Assembly (NCBI GenBank): GCA_017453725.1
Contig: JAFTEJ010000072.1
Location: 1-36,289 of the forward strand
Length of the DNA stretch: 36,289 nt
Source: Clostridia bacterium
GTDB taxonomy: Bacteria; Bacillota; Clostridia; Oscillospirales; RGIG8002
Direction of reading: 5' to 3'
Part shown: positions 24,264-32,662 of the stretch, piece after piece
Layout: each line of letters opens with the position of its first letter
How positions within the stretch are numbered: position 1 is the stretch's first letter
Notes under the pieces: model-generated
What the model was told of the DNA's origin: nothing
What the model saw: the letters and a program-made list of their open reading frames with translations, nothing else
The model's database searches: none
Made by a program: the position numbers and the translations under genes

Positions 24264-24746
24264 CTACTCCTTTTTGTCGCCCTTCAGCTCGTCCGGCTCA
24301 AGCATACGCAGAACACAGTCGATGAAGAGCTTTCCGTCAAGATGGTCTACCTCATGGCAAACAGCCCTCGCGGAAAGTCCGCTGACGGAGTACTTTACCT
24401 TTTTGCCCTCTAAGTTCAGAGCCTCAACGGTAACGTTCATAGGTCTGCTCGTGATGCCGTATTCGCCGGGGTAAGAAAGGCATCCCTCGATGTCCTCCTG
24501 ATGGCCGGACGTCTTTTTGATAACAGGGTTTATAAGCTCGACGACGCCTACGCCTTCGAGTTCTACAACGACTACGCGGCGGAGCACTCCTACCTGCGGA
24601 GCGGCAAGTCCGACTCCGTTGGCGAGCGCCATCGTTTCTTTCATGTCCTCGACGAGGGTGGCTATCCTATCGTCGATCTTTTCGACCTCGCGGGCGCGCT
24701 TGCGGAGCGTTTCGTCTCCGAATTCAATTATCTGCCTTACTGCCAT
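24264..24746 (-). CDS. def: Peptide deformylase
   Basis: This metalloenzyme removes the N-formyl group from new proteins, undoing the step made by Fmt. All three signature motifs are present in the 160-residue protein: GVGLAAPQ, EGCLS (the metal-binding Cys) and HEVDH (the two metal-binding His and the catalytic Glu). The ATG at 24746 has AAAGGAAA upstream. Only 21 nt separate it from the stop of the secreted GH16 gene, and no terminator is seen between them, so def is probably read through from that gene. Confidence 0.96.
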   Translation of the reverse strand: MAVRQIIEFGDETLRKRAREVEKIDDRIATLVEDMKETMALANGVGLAAPQVGVLRRVVVVELEGVGVVELINPVIKKTSGHQEDIEGCLSYPGEYGITSRPMNVTVEALNLEGKKVKYSVSGLSARAVCHEVDHLDGKLFIDCVLRMLEPDELKGDKKE

Positions 24747-24767
24747 TTTGATTTCCTTTCAATTCAT

Positions 24768-27700
24768 TCAAAACCGCGCCGCGGCACGCATTGTCAACAG
24801 CACGTCGGAAACCGTCAACCTGCCGTCGGAATCCATATCCATCCTCTCGACGGTGTCGATATCCGTGTTGGTGATACCGAGCGAAATGCGAAGCATCAGT
24901 ATCGCGTCGGTGATTCCCACCTGTCCGTCCCCGTCTATGTCGCCGCGAATCAGCTCCACGAACACGCAGGAGGCGTTCCCGGCGCAGAACGTCTCGGCGC
25001 AGCTTCCCTTTTCCCCGTAAATCTTCACGTTACGAGCCGCGAACGCGTCGTCGGCGCAGTAGGTCAAAGTCGACGGGAAGCGCAGCTTTTCGACCGGAGC
25101 CGTACCGAACGCGTCGGATTCAATCCGCTCGACCCCCTCGCGGAGGATAACCTCTCTCAGAGCGCGGGTGCTTCCGCAGATACCGCCAGGCACAGTCTTC
25201 ATACCGCTGCCGATAACGAGCTTGCGCAGACCGTGGCACCAGTCGAAGGCGTCTTCGCCGATAAATGTCACGGAATCGGGTATGACAAGCTCGGTAAGCT
25301 GCTTGCAGCCGTGGATCGATTCTCCGGCGATGTATTCGAGCCCATCCGGAAGTATAAGCTCTCGCAGCGACCAGAAATTGCGCAGCGCGTCCCTTTCAAT
25401 ACGCTTAAGGGTGGAGGGCAGCGTTAAGGTCATATTCCTGGCGTAGTTGCCCATATTGCCGAACGCCGCGACGCCTATCGTCGTCACTGGACAGCCGCCG
25501 AGCGTTTCGGGAACGACAATGTTTCTGTCGGTACCGCGGTAGCCGGTGACAGTCGCTTCCCCGTCAGAGATCGTATACAGGAAATCGCAGTCATATGAAG
25601 CTGATTCCGGTCCGGCTTCGCCGTCGACGCTCCAGCGGTGGAGCGCTTTCGGGAAGGTATATGTGGTCGCGTAAACGTATTCGCCGTCGGGCGAAAACTT
25701 CATTGAGAATACCTGCCCGTTTTGCTCGGTCATCGATGTAACGAGCGTGCGGCGGTAATTGCCGTCCGAGTCGTAAATCTTTATCCTGCCGTCGTAGCTC
25801 GCAACGGCGATCCTGTCACCGGACGGCGAGAACTCCGCGATAGCCGCCGTCTGCGAGAATCCGCCGAGGAGCTTCAGCAGCTCGCCGCTTTCGGCGTCGT
25901 AAAGGCGGGCGCAGTTATCGGCGGAGTTGACCAGCAGCTTTTTATCGTCAGCCGAGAAGCGAACGGAGGTCACGCTCGGCTTCTTCACGGTGTTCATTTT
26001 TTGTATGAGAGTTTTATCGGCGACGCTGAAGAGGTATATCTCGCCGCCCTCGTCCGTCACGGCAAGCATTGATGAATCGGACGAAAAGTCGACTCCGCGA
26101 ACCTGCGCGGCGCCGCAGTTCAGATGCGAGATCACGGAGAAGGTTTCGGTTTCGAGCAGAACGCATCTGCCGTCGAGCAGCGCGATCGCCAGCAGGCCCC
26201 CATCGTCCGAAAGCGCCATTCCCCTGCCCTCGCCGCCTATATCGGTCTCGTATTTCAGCGTGCCGGTCGAGACGTCGAACACGCGCATACAGTTAAGGCT
26301 GACAACGCTTCCGTCGAACTGGTTTCCGGCGCCGTTATGCGCCGCCCTCGCGGGCATATCGGCGGTTATGAGCCCGGTCCCGTCCTTCGTAAACAGCAGC
26401 TTGCTGTGGCAGACGGTGCCGTTGCATATACGCATCGGGGGCGCTTCGTAATCCGACGTATCGTAAATCAGTATCGTTCCGACAAAGTCGGCGACCGCGA
26501 GCTTCGAGCCGTCCGGCGAATACTCGATTGCGGAAAGGATATGCGACGGGAACGCAGTCATCATATGCTTCTGCAGACCGGTCGCGGCGTCTTCGATGAA
26601 AATGTAGCCCGTGCCGTCCGCAATCGCTATTTCGCTGCCGTCGGGAGAGAGCGCGAGCGGCATTTCGTTATCCCAGTCGTGCGAACGCGCAACAAGATCC
26701 GCCGCGGTGGAGGTATAGATCGTTTCCGGCGTCGTTTCGTCGGGAACGTAATCGCAGGCCGTTTCGCGCTTGCTGACGGTTATCCTGTCGATGTAATACA
26801 GATATTCTTCCGGGTAATCCTTGCCGGGAGTGAGCGTTCCGTCATTTTCACCCTGAATCCAGTTGTCGAGGATGATGAAATGCGGGTCGTCGCCGAAGGC
26901 GTACTTATCTTCGTTCGCTTTCGGATTGTGCGAGGCGTAAAGCATTCCGTCGAGGAACCAGCGCATCTGGTCGTTCTCCCATTCGAGCGCGAAGGTGTGG
27001 TAGTCTTCGCTGAACGGAACGCGGTTTTCGTTATAAAGCGTTCTGCCCTCCGACGTATGCGTTCCTCCGGTGGTAGTCCAGTGGCGCGTTCCGAAAAGGT
27101 ACGCGTCCGCGTCCGCCATCCCCTCGTTGCTTATCTCCATAACGTCGATCTCGCCGTTGCCGGCCCAGAGCGTCTCGTTCGCAAGAAGCCAAAGCGCCGG
27201 GAAGGTCCCGTAGCCGTGAGGAAGACGGGCTCGCATCTCGATCCTGCCGTAAGAGAAGGAATACTTGCCGGCGGTGTCGACCATTCCCGCGGCGGCTGCG
27301 TATCCGCCGTAGTCGCCTATATCGGCGCGGAGCACGAGGTTGCCGTCTTCGATATAAACGTGCTCGTCGTCGCCGACGTTTATAACAACGGCTTTATCGG
27401 TTTGCAGATGTCCGTCGGAGCGGTTCCACTTCGATTCGTCGAGCGTATCGAAATCGTCCGTCCAGTCGTCAATCCAGCCGGGCTCGCTTATACGCGCTAT
27501 CGTGAACTGCTTCGCTCCCGACGTTACGGCGGTCGAACGGACGCGGCGTCCGGAATAGGTGATAGCTCCGGCGTTTCTTATTACAAAGGTAAAGTATCCG
27601 TTTTTATACTGGATCGCCCACTCCTGCCTGAGGTTGTTCAAATCGACGTTGTCAGCGACGAGCTCGTTTGACGCGTTGGCGCTCCTTATGGTAAGAGCCG

Positions 27701-28031
27701 ACGCGCAGTATTTGTTTATTACCCTGTATCGGTTGTGAAGTGAAGGATCGCTGACAATCTGCCACTCCTGGTGCTTATCGCCGTCGACGGGATCGTCGAG
27801 AACAAGGGTCCCGTCCGGGTCTTTCTCCGCGTAGGTCAGCGCCCTGCCGTCGGCATCGTAGATTTTATAGTAGCAGTCCGGTGAAAAACCCGGCTCCGTA
27901 AGGACAGTTTCCTCATATCCGGTGTATCCCGCCCGTTCGACGCTTACCGTTTCGGCGGAAACAACGCCGGACGGAAGCAGTCCCGCGACGATAAACAGCG
28001 ATATTATTATTGCCGTCAGTTTCTTCATCAT
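24768..28031 (-). CDS. Secreted GH16 glucanase with ricin-type lectin, WD40-like propeller, LRR_5 repeats and dockerin (1087 aa)
   Basis: A paralogue of the 1424-aa GH16 protein at 13276. A signal peptide (cleavage near residue 26) is followed by a ricin-type beta-trefoil (about 38-182; QEW twice) and a GH16 domain (about 188-423) with EIDVME: E294 nucleophile, D296 and E299 acid/base. Eight WD40-like repeats follow (about 455-805). Next are BspA-like LRR_5 leucine-rich repeats (about 818-1015; repeated L-x-I/L-PxxxxxIxxxAF) and a C-terminal type I dockerin (about 1030-1087; DIDGDGQVGITDA and DMDSDGRLTVSD calcium loops). It sits between priA (34-nt gap) and def (21-nt gap), a junction that is normally direct. 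AGAGGAAA lies just before tandem ATGs at 28031 and 28028. The likely substrate is a beta-1,3(4)-glucan, by family. Confidence 0.93.
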   Translation of the reverse strand: MMKKLTAIIISLFIVAGLLPSGVVSAETVSVERAGYTGYEETVLTEPGFSPDCYYKIYDADGRALTYAEKDPDGTLVLDDPVDGDKHQEWQIVSDPSLHNRYRVINKYCASALTIRSANASNELVADNVDLNNLRQEWAIQYKNGYFTFVIRNAGAITYSGRRVRSTAVTSGAKQFTIARISEPGWIDDWTDDFDTLDESKWNRSDGHLQTDKAVVINVGDDEHVYIEDGNLVLRADIGDYGGYAAAAGMVDTAGKYSFSYGRIEMRARLPHGYGTFPALWLLANETLWAGNGEIDVMEISNEGMADADAYLFGTRHWTTTGGTHTSEGRTLYNENRVPFSEDYHTFALEWENDQMRWFLDGMLYASHNPKANEDKYAFGDDPHFIILDNWIQGENDGTLTPGKDYPEEYLYYIDRITVSKRETACDYVPDETTPETIYTSTAADLVARSHDWDNEMPLALSPDGSEIAIADGTGYIFIEDAATGLQKHMMTAFPSHILSAIEYSPDGSKLAVADFVGTILIYDTSDYEAPPMRICNGTVCHSKLLFTKDGTGLITADMPARAAHNGAGNQFDGSVVSLNCMRVFDVSTGTLKYETDIGGEGRGMALSDDGGLLAIALLDGRCVLLETETFSVISHLNCGAAQVRGVDFSSDSSMLAVTDEGGEIYLFSVADKTLIQKMNTVKKPSVTSVRFSADDKKLLVNSADNCARLYDAESGELLKLLGGFSQTAAIAEFSPSGDRIAVASYDGRIKIYDSDGNYRRTLVTSMTEQNGQVFSMKFSPDGEYVYATTYTFPKALHRWSVDGEAGPESASYDCDFLYTISDGEATVTGYRGTDRNIVVPETLGGCPVTTIGVAAFGNMGNYARNMTLTLPSTLKRIERDALRNFWSLRELILPDGLEYIAGESIHGCKQLTELVIPDSVTFIGEDAFDWCHGLRKLVIGSGMKTVPGGICGSTRALREVILREGVERIESDAFGTAPVEKLRFPSTLTYCADDAFAARNVKIYGEKGSCAETFCAGNASCVFVELIRGDIDGDGQVGITDAILMLRISLGITNTDIDTVERMDMDSDGRLTVSDVLLTMRAAARF

Positions 28032-28065
28032 TGATTTCCTCTTTATCAGACGCGGTCCGCCGCAT

Positions 28066-30513
28066 CTATTCCGGATTTATCTCCGCGGTGACCGAAACGC
28101 CCGAAAACGCCCTGCTTCTGTTTATCGTCACAAGCAGGTCGCCCAGGAATGCGCGGAAACGTTTTCCGTCGCGGCATTTCAGCATCAGGCGGAGCTTATG
28201 CCGTGAGGAAAACTTTGTTATCAGCTCCCGGTTCGGGCACATAACGCGGATCGGAAGCTGCGGATACCTTGATTTTATCATCGAGCAGATGAGCTCGTAT
28301 AACTGTCGCGATGCCCGCTCGCAGAGCTCCTCGCCCGCGGCGCTGACATTCAGCACGCACATATCGCAGAACGGCGGATAAAGCATCTGCTTGCGTATCA
28401 GTATTTCGTCTTCGTAAAACGCCTTATAGTCCTGCCCGGCGCCGAGCTTAAGGATCGGGTGGTTAGGAGCGTAGGTCTGAACGACCGCTCTGCCCGCCTT
28501 ATGCCTGCCGGACCTACCGATGACCTGCGTCATCATGGAGAACGTGCGTTCGTCGGCGCGGAAGTCGGTGTCGAACAGCGAAGCGTCCGCGGAAAGAACT
28601 CCGACGAGCGTTACGTTCTCAAAGTCCAGCCCCTTGGCGACCATCTGCGTACCGAGAAGTATGTCGTATTTGCCCTTCCCGAAGGCCGAAAGCATGCGCG
28701 AGTGCGATTCCTTCGAGGAGGTCGTGTCCAGGTCCATACGCAGCACGCGGACGCCGGGAAGCGCCGCTTCCAGCTCTTCAACCGCCTTCTGGGTGCCGGA
28801 ACCGCGATAATGCACCGTCGCCGTTCCGCAGGTCGGACAGACCTCCGTATATTCCTTCGACGCTCCGCAATAGTGGCACATCAGGCGCTTGTTCGCGCTG
28901 TGATATGTCAGCGGAATGTCGCAGTTATCGCATTTGAGCGCCTCTCCGCACTCGGAGCAGACGCCTGCTGTATTGTATCCCCGCCTATTGAGCAGAATTA
29001 TGGACTGCTCGCCCTTTTCGGCGTTCGCCTGAAGCTCGCCGAGCAGCAGCCGGCTTATGCAGGTCGCGTTGCCGTCAGCCGCTTCGCCGCGCATATCCGC
29101 CATATAGACTCCGGGAAGCCGGTTATCGCCGTAGCGTTCGTCCAGCTCAAAGAGCGAGTATCTGCCGGTCTTCGCGTGGTAATAGGACGAAACCGACGGA
29201 GTAGCGGACGCAAGCAGGAGCAGCGCGTTGTTCCCGGCGGCCAGGAATTTCGCAACGGATTGCGCGTGGTATCTCGGCGATTGCTCGGAATAATATGAGG
29301 AAACCTGTTCCTCGTCGATTATTATGAGTCCGATGTTTTTCAGCGGAGCAAAAATCGCGGAACGCGTTCCGACGGCAATCTTCGCGGCGCCGGATTCGAG
29401 TCTGCGGTATTCGTCCATACGCTCGCCGACGCTCAGCGCGGAATGTATGACCGCGACGATGTCGCCAAACGCGGCGCGGAAGCGCCGAACGGCCTGCGGC
29501 GTAAGCGTTATCTCCGGAACGAGCATTATCACGTCCCTGCCGTCGGCGACCGCCTTTTTCGCAAGCTCGATGTAGATGCCGGTCTTGCCGCTGCCGGTAA
29601 CGCCTCTCAAAAGCGCGCATTTAGGCTCGTCCGCTTCATAAAGCGCCGCGAGCCCGTCATAGACCTCACGCTGTCTTTCGGTCAGAACGAACTTTTCGCC
29701 GGTCTTCTGCGATTTTTCGGGAGTGCGGTCTATCCGCTCGCGGTAGACGGCGATCAACCCCTTCTTTTCAAGGGTTTTCAGCACGCCCTGAGTGACGCCG
29801 GTGTAGTAGCAGACGTCCTTCAGCGTCGCGGAGCCGTTTTCCAGCAGAAAACGGACGACGCTTTTGCCCTGTTCGGACAGTAGCTTCGTGAGCAGAAGCT
29901 CCTCCGCCTCGTCGGGCGAAACCCGCAGGCGGCAGCTGCTTCTTACGGCGTCGGCTCCGAGCCGCTTTGAAGCGGTCTCGCGGAGGATTATCCCCTCCTC
30001 GCAGAGCAGGTTAAGCGCCGCGACGTCGTGGAACACCCCTGCCTTCGATACGAACGCGGCGACGGAAACCGGCTTTTTCGCGGCGGCGATGATGTCGTAA
30101 ATAGACCGTTCCTCGTCGCTCATAACGTGGTCCCCGTCATAGGATTCGTTCACGGAGTACGCGTCGTACAGCCTGTAGTTGAGCCCTGCGGGAAGTATCG
30201 CGCGGACGGCGTCGAAAAAAGTGCAGAAGGTGGTTTCCTTCAGATAGCGCACCAGCTCGAGCTGCGCGTCGGACAGTATCGGCGAAGCGTCAAGAAGCGC
30301 AGTAAGCGGCTTTATCTTCGCCACGTCCGAGGAGTCGGACACCTCCATTATGATACCCTGACGCTTGCCGCTCGATCTGCCGAACGGCACGATCACGCGG
30401 CATCCAACGTCGGCGCTGTCCGCTATTTTCGGCGGCACGCGGTAGTCATACAGCTTATCCATGCCGAACGTCGCGCCGTCGACTGCAACTTTCGCAAACT
30501 TCAGGCTATCCAA
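28066..30513 (-). CDS. priA: Primosomal protein N' (replication-restart helicase PriA)
   Basis: A 3'-to-5' superfamily 2 helicase that reloads the replisome at stalled forks. It has the N-terminal DNA-binding domain (FGMDKLYDYRVP), Walker A GVTGSGKT, a Walker B box reading DEEQ where the classical form is DEEH, and eight zinc-binding cysteines (CSECG, CDNC, CHYCG, CPTCG). The helicase motifs GTQMVAKGLDF and QVIGRSGR complete the core. I place the start at the TTG at 30513, because GGGAG lies 6 nt before it, just after the rpoZ stop. A TTG at 30558 is in frame but has no Shine-Dalgarno and overlaps rpoZ. The length of 815 residues is normal. No coaBC gene lies between rpoZ and priA. Confidence 0.94.
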   Translation of the reverse strand: MDSLKFAKVAVDGATFGMDKLYDYRVPPKIADSADVGCRVIVPFGRSSGKRQGIIMEVSDSSDVAKIKPLTALLDASPILSDAQLELVRYLKETTFCTFFDAVRAILPAGLNYRLYDAYSVNESYDGDHVMSDEERSIYDIIAAAKKPVSVAAFVSKAGVFHDVAALNLLCEEGIILRETASKRLGADAVRSSCRLRVSPDEAEELLLTKLLSEQGKSVVRFLLENGSATLKDVCYYTGVTQGVLKTLEKKGLIAVYRERIDRTPEKSQKTGEKFVLTERQREVYDGLAALYEADEPKCALLRGVTGSGKTGIYIELAKKAVADGRDVIMLVPEITLTPQAVRRFRAAFGDIVAVIHSALSVGERMDEYRRLESGAAKIAVGTRSAIFAPLKNIGLIIIDEEQVSSYYSEQSPRYHAQSVAKFLAAGNNALLLLASATPSVSSYYHAKTGRYSLFELDERYGDNRLPGVYMADMRGEAADGNATCISRLLLGELQANAEKGEQSIILLNRRGYNTAGVCSECGEALKCDNCDIPLTYHSANKRLMCHYCGASKEYTEVCPTCGTATVHYRGSGTQKAVEELEAALPGVRVLRMDLDTTSSKESHSRMLSAFGKGKYDILLGTQMVAKGLDFENVTLVGVLSADASLFDTDFRADERTFSMMTQVIGRSGRHKAGRAVVQTYAPNHPILKLGAGQDYKAFYEDEILIRKQMLYPPFCDMCVLNVSAAGEELCERASRQLYELICSMIKSRYPQLPIRVMCPNRELITKFSSRHKLRLMLKCRDGKRFRAFLGDLLVTINRSRAFSGVSVTAEINPE

Positions 30514-30526
30514 GGCGTTCTCCCGT

Positions 30527-30718
30527 TCAGTGCTTGATCTTGGTCTTGCCGTCGGCAAAGTCTCTGACGGCGATCATCATGGGGCTTTCTTCGAGGACTT
30601 CTTCCTTGTCCTTCGCCTCGCTGGCGATCTCGCGGGCGCGTTTCGCCGCCGCGATAACGATGGAATAGGCGTTGTCGCCCTCCTTCGTCAGTTCACCGAT
30701 TGCCGGATGAAGCATCAT
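30527..30718 (-). CDS. rpoZ: DNA-directed RNA polymerase omega subunit
   Basis: This is a 63-residue protein with the omega features: MLHPAIGEL at the start and the NAYSIVIAAAKRARE helix, which helps the folding and assembly of the beta' subunit. AAAGGAG lies 6 nt before the ATG. It sits between gmk and priA, its usual place in Firmicutes. The C-terminal half is short and acidic, as in other clostridial omegas. Confidence 0.92.
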   Translation of the reverse strand: MMLHPAIGELTKEGDNAYSIVIAAAKRAREIASEAKDKEEVLEESPMMIAVRDFADGKTKIKH

Positions 30719-30759
30719 AATTTTCTCCTTCTTTCTTTGAATGTTGTATTTGAATAATA

Positions 30760-31338
30760 CTATTCCGCTTTCGCACGGGCGGACTCTATAGCCGCGCCCA
30801 GATCCGCCGCCGCCTGTTCAACTGTGTCGCTGACGACGACGTAGTCATATTCGTTTGCGCGTTCCATCTCGACGGCGGCTCTCGCCATACGCCGATCGAT
30901 GACTTCGGCGGTTTCGGTCCCCCTGCCTTCGAGCCGGCCGCGCAGCACCTCCATCGACGGCGGCTTGAGGAATATCAGCACCGCTTCCGGATAACGCTCC
31001 CTGACCTGAAAAGCGCCGTCGATCTCGATATCGAAGACGACGTCTTTCCCCTTCTTTATCGCGGAAAGCACCGGCTTGAGCGGCGTTCCGTAATAATTGT
31101 CGTTATAGACCGTATGCTCGAGCAGTTGTCCCTTCGCAAGCATTGTCTCGAACTTCCGGCGGGTAACGAAATAGTAGTCGACGCCGTCACGCTCGCCGGG
31201 GCGCGGCGCGCGCGTCGTCGCGGAAACGGAAAACACGCAGTCGCTCCGATCTTTCATATACTCGGCGAGTATGGTGCTCTTGCCGCAGCCGGACGGACCG
31301 GAAAAAACAACGAGCAGGCCGTTTTTATTATTCCTCAT
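30760..31338 (-). CDS. gmk: Guanylate kinase
   Basis: It phosphorylates GMP to GDP with ATP. The 192-residue protein has the P-loop GPSGCGKST, the GMP-binding SATTRAPRPGE and GVDYYF motifs, and the FDIEIDGAFQV strand (usually DIDxQGA). The ATG at 31338 overlaps the end of remA by 11 nt, and GGAGG-like purines inside the remA tail (ATGGAGGAAG) serve as ribosome-binding site. Confidence 0.96.
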   Translation of the reverse strand: MRNNKNGLLVVFSGPSGCGKSTILAEYMKDRSDCVFSVSATTRAPRPGERDGVDYYFVTRRKFETMLAKGQLLEHTVYNDNYYGTPLKPVLSAIKKGKDVVFDIEIDGAFQVRERYPEAVLIFLKPPSMEVLRGRLEGRGTETAEVIDRRMARAAVEMERANEYDYVVVSDTVEQAAADLGAAIESARAKAE

Positions 31339-31585
31339 TGCCCTCTTCTTCCTCCATACTTATCCTCGCGGCGATTGTTTCCGGCGCGACCGCCGACAGA
31401 ACGCCGTGCTCGGAATCGGTGACGACGACCGACTTGGTGCGCCTGCCGCAGGTGGCGTCGATGAGCAGTCCTTTTTCACGCGCTTCGGCGACGAGCCGCC
31501 GCGTCGGCGCGGAGACGCCGCCGAGCACCGCGACTACGCGGTCAGCGGCGAGCATATTGCCGTATCCGATGCTGATAAGTCTCAT
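31328..31585 (-). CDS. remA: RemA-like extracellular-matrix regulator (DUF370)
   Basis: This is an 85-residue DNA-binding regulator. In Bacillus subtilis, RemA forms rings that wrap DNA and activate matrix and osmoprotection operons. The N-terminus (ISIGYGNML) and the following RVVAVL and DATxGRRTKSVVVTDS motifs are diagnostic for the family. GGAGG lies 8 nt before the ATG. It sits between yicC and gmk, as in Bacillus (yloC-remA-gmk). Control of the nearby surface-protein genes is possible but only a guess. Confidence 0.93.
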   Translation of the reverse strand: MRLISIGYGNMLAADRVVAVLGGVSAPTRRLVAEAREKGLLIDATCGRRTKSVVVTDSEHGVLSAVAPETIAARISMEEEEGNEE

Positions 31586-31601
31586 TCGGAAAACCTCCGG
31601 T

Positions 31602-32486
31602 TTATTCTATATTCTGTATCTGCTCTCTGATCTTCTCGATTTCGGCCTTCACGTCGATGACGATACCGGTTATCTCCATATCGCTGCACTTGGAGCCGAT
31701 CGTGTTGATCTCCCTGTTCATTTCCTGAACGATGAAGTCGAGCCGCTTGCCGACCGGCTCGCCGCCCGACGCCTTCATCGCGGAGCCGAACTGCGCTATG
31801 TGGCTGCGCAGACGGACGATTTCTTCCGTGACGTTGGTCTTGTCGGAGAAGACAGCCGCTTCGGTAAGCAGTCTGCCCTCGTCGGGCTGGACGCTCTCGA
31901 GCAGTTCCTTTATGCGGCGTGAAAGACGCTCGTAGTATTCGCGGTTCAGTTCCGGAGCGCGCGCCTCGATCCTGTCGACAAAGCCGGAGATCAGCGCGAG
32001 CCGTCCGACGATGTCCTCCGCGAGCTTGGCGCCCTCGGTGCGGCGCATTTCGTTATAGACGTCAAGCGCCTGACCGACGACGGCGAACACGTCCGCGGAA
32101 AGCGCGTCCGCATCCTCCTCGGCGTCGTCGACGATGAAGACGTCCGGGAAGCGCGAGACCGCCGTGGCGGAAATGTCGTCGCGCAGCCCGTGCTTCGCGA
32201 TCATTTCCTTGAGCGCGGCAAGGTAGCTTTCGAGCAGTCCGTCGTTAAGGCGGACGCGCGCAAGGCTACCCTCGCTCTGGCGCACGGTGAGATACGCTTC
32301 TATCTTGCCGCGCGATATGCGCTCGCGCACAAGCTTTTTCAGCGGGTCCTCAAGGAAGCCGTACAGCTTCGGGATCCTGCTGTTGAACTCAAAATATCTG
32401 TGGTTGACGGAGCGGATCTCAAAAACGATCTCGCGTCCGTTCACGGAGGCCTCGGCTCTGCCGAAGCCCGTCATACTCAATACCAT
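31602..32486 (-). CDS. yicC: YicC/YloC family endoribonuclease
   Basis: This 294-residue protein has the family start SMTGFGRAE, EIRSVNHRYFE and the conserved C-terminal part (LDFIVQEMNREINTIGSK). YicC-type proteins are reported to be endoribonucleases that act on RNA tails and small RNAs. It is the first gene of the long minus-strand operon, with a promoter about 75 nt upstream. The Shine-Dalgarno (AAAGGAG) lies 13 nt from the ATG, unusually far; the start still agrees with the family N-terminus. Confidence 0.93.
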   Translation of the reverse strand: MVLSMTGFGRAEASVNGREIVFEIRSVNHRYFEFNSRIPKLYGFLEDPLKKLVRERISRGKIEAYLTVRQSEGSLARVRLNDGLLESYLAALKEMIAKHGLRDDISATAVSRFPDVFIVDDAEEDADALSADVFAVVGQALDVYNEMRRTEGAKLAEDIVGRLALISGFVDRIEARAPELNREYYERLSRRIKELLESVQPDEGRLLTEAAVFSDKTNVTEEIVRLRSHIAQFGSAMKASGGEPVGKRLDFIVQEMNREINTIGSKCSDMEITGIVIDVKAEIEKIREQIQNIE

Positions 32487-32558
32487 TCTGTATTATTCAC
32501 TCCTTTGGAATTCCGACGACCATAAACCGGCACAGTAATCCATAATATGAGTAATATA

Positions 32559-32586
32559 ATTATAGCACATTTTAAAGAATTATCAA
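32559..32586 (-). promoter_or_regulatory. Promoter of the yicC-remA-gmk-rpoZ-priA operon
   Basis: On the minus strand TTGATA (plus 32581-32586) and a perfect TATAAT (plus 32559-32564) are 16 nt apart, with an extended -10 TGC before TATAAT. This is the only clear promoter seen ahead of the housekeeping run. Confidence 0.85.
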
Positions 32587-32609
32587 GTCTTTTCTTATGA
32601 ATTATTGCG

Positions 32610-32641
32610 AAAAGCGCCCTTCCGAGCGTGCGGAAGGGCGC
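32610..32641 (-). terminator. Intrinsic terminator of the pncB-rlmH unit
   Basis: On the minus strand an 11-bp perfect GC-rich stem (plus 32614-32624 with 32631-32641, 6-nt loop) is followed by a short TTTT run. It lies about 20 nt after the rlmH stop codon and separates this unit from the yicC operon. Confidence 0.85.
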
Positions 32642-32662
32642 GTATAAGGCTGTGCCGAAGCA

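Noticed and set aside
13276-28031. Calling the region a cellulosome gene cluster
   Set aside because: Two dockerins are present, but no cohesin or scaffoldin is seen in the window, and the adhesin-like proteins lack dockerins. The claim would go beyond the sequence.
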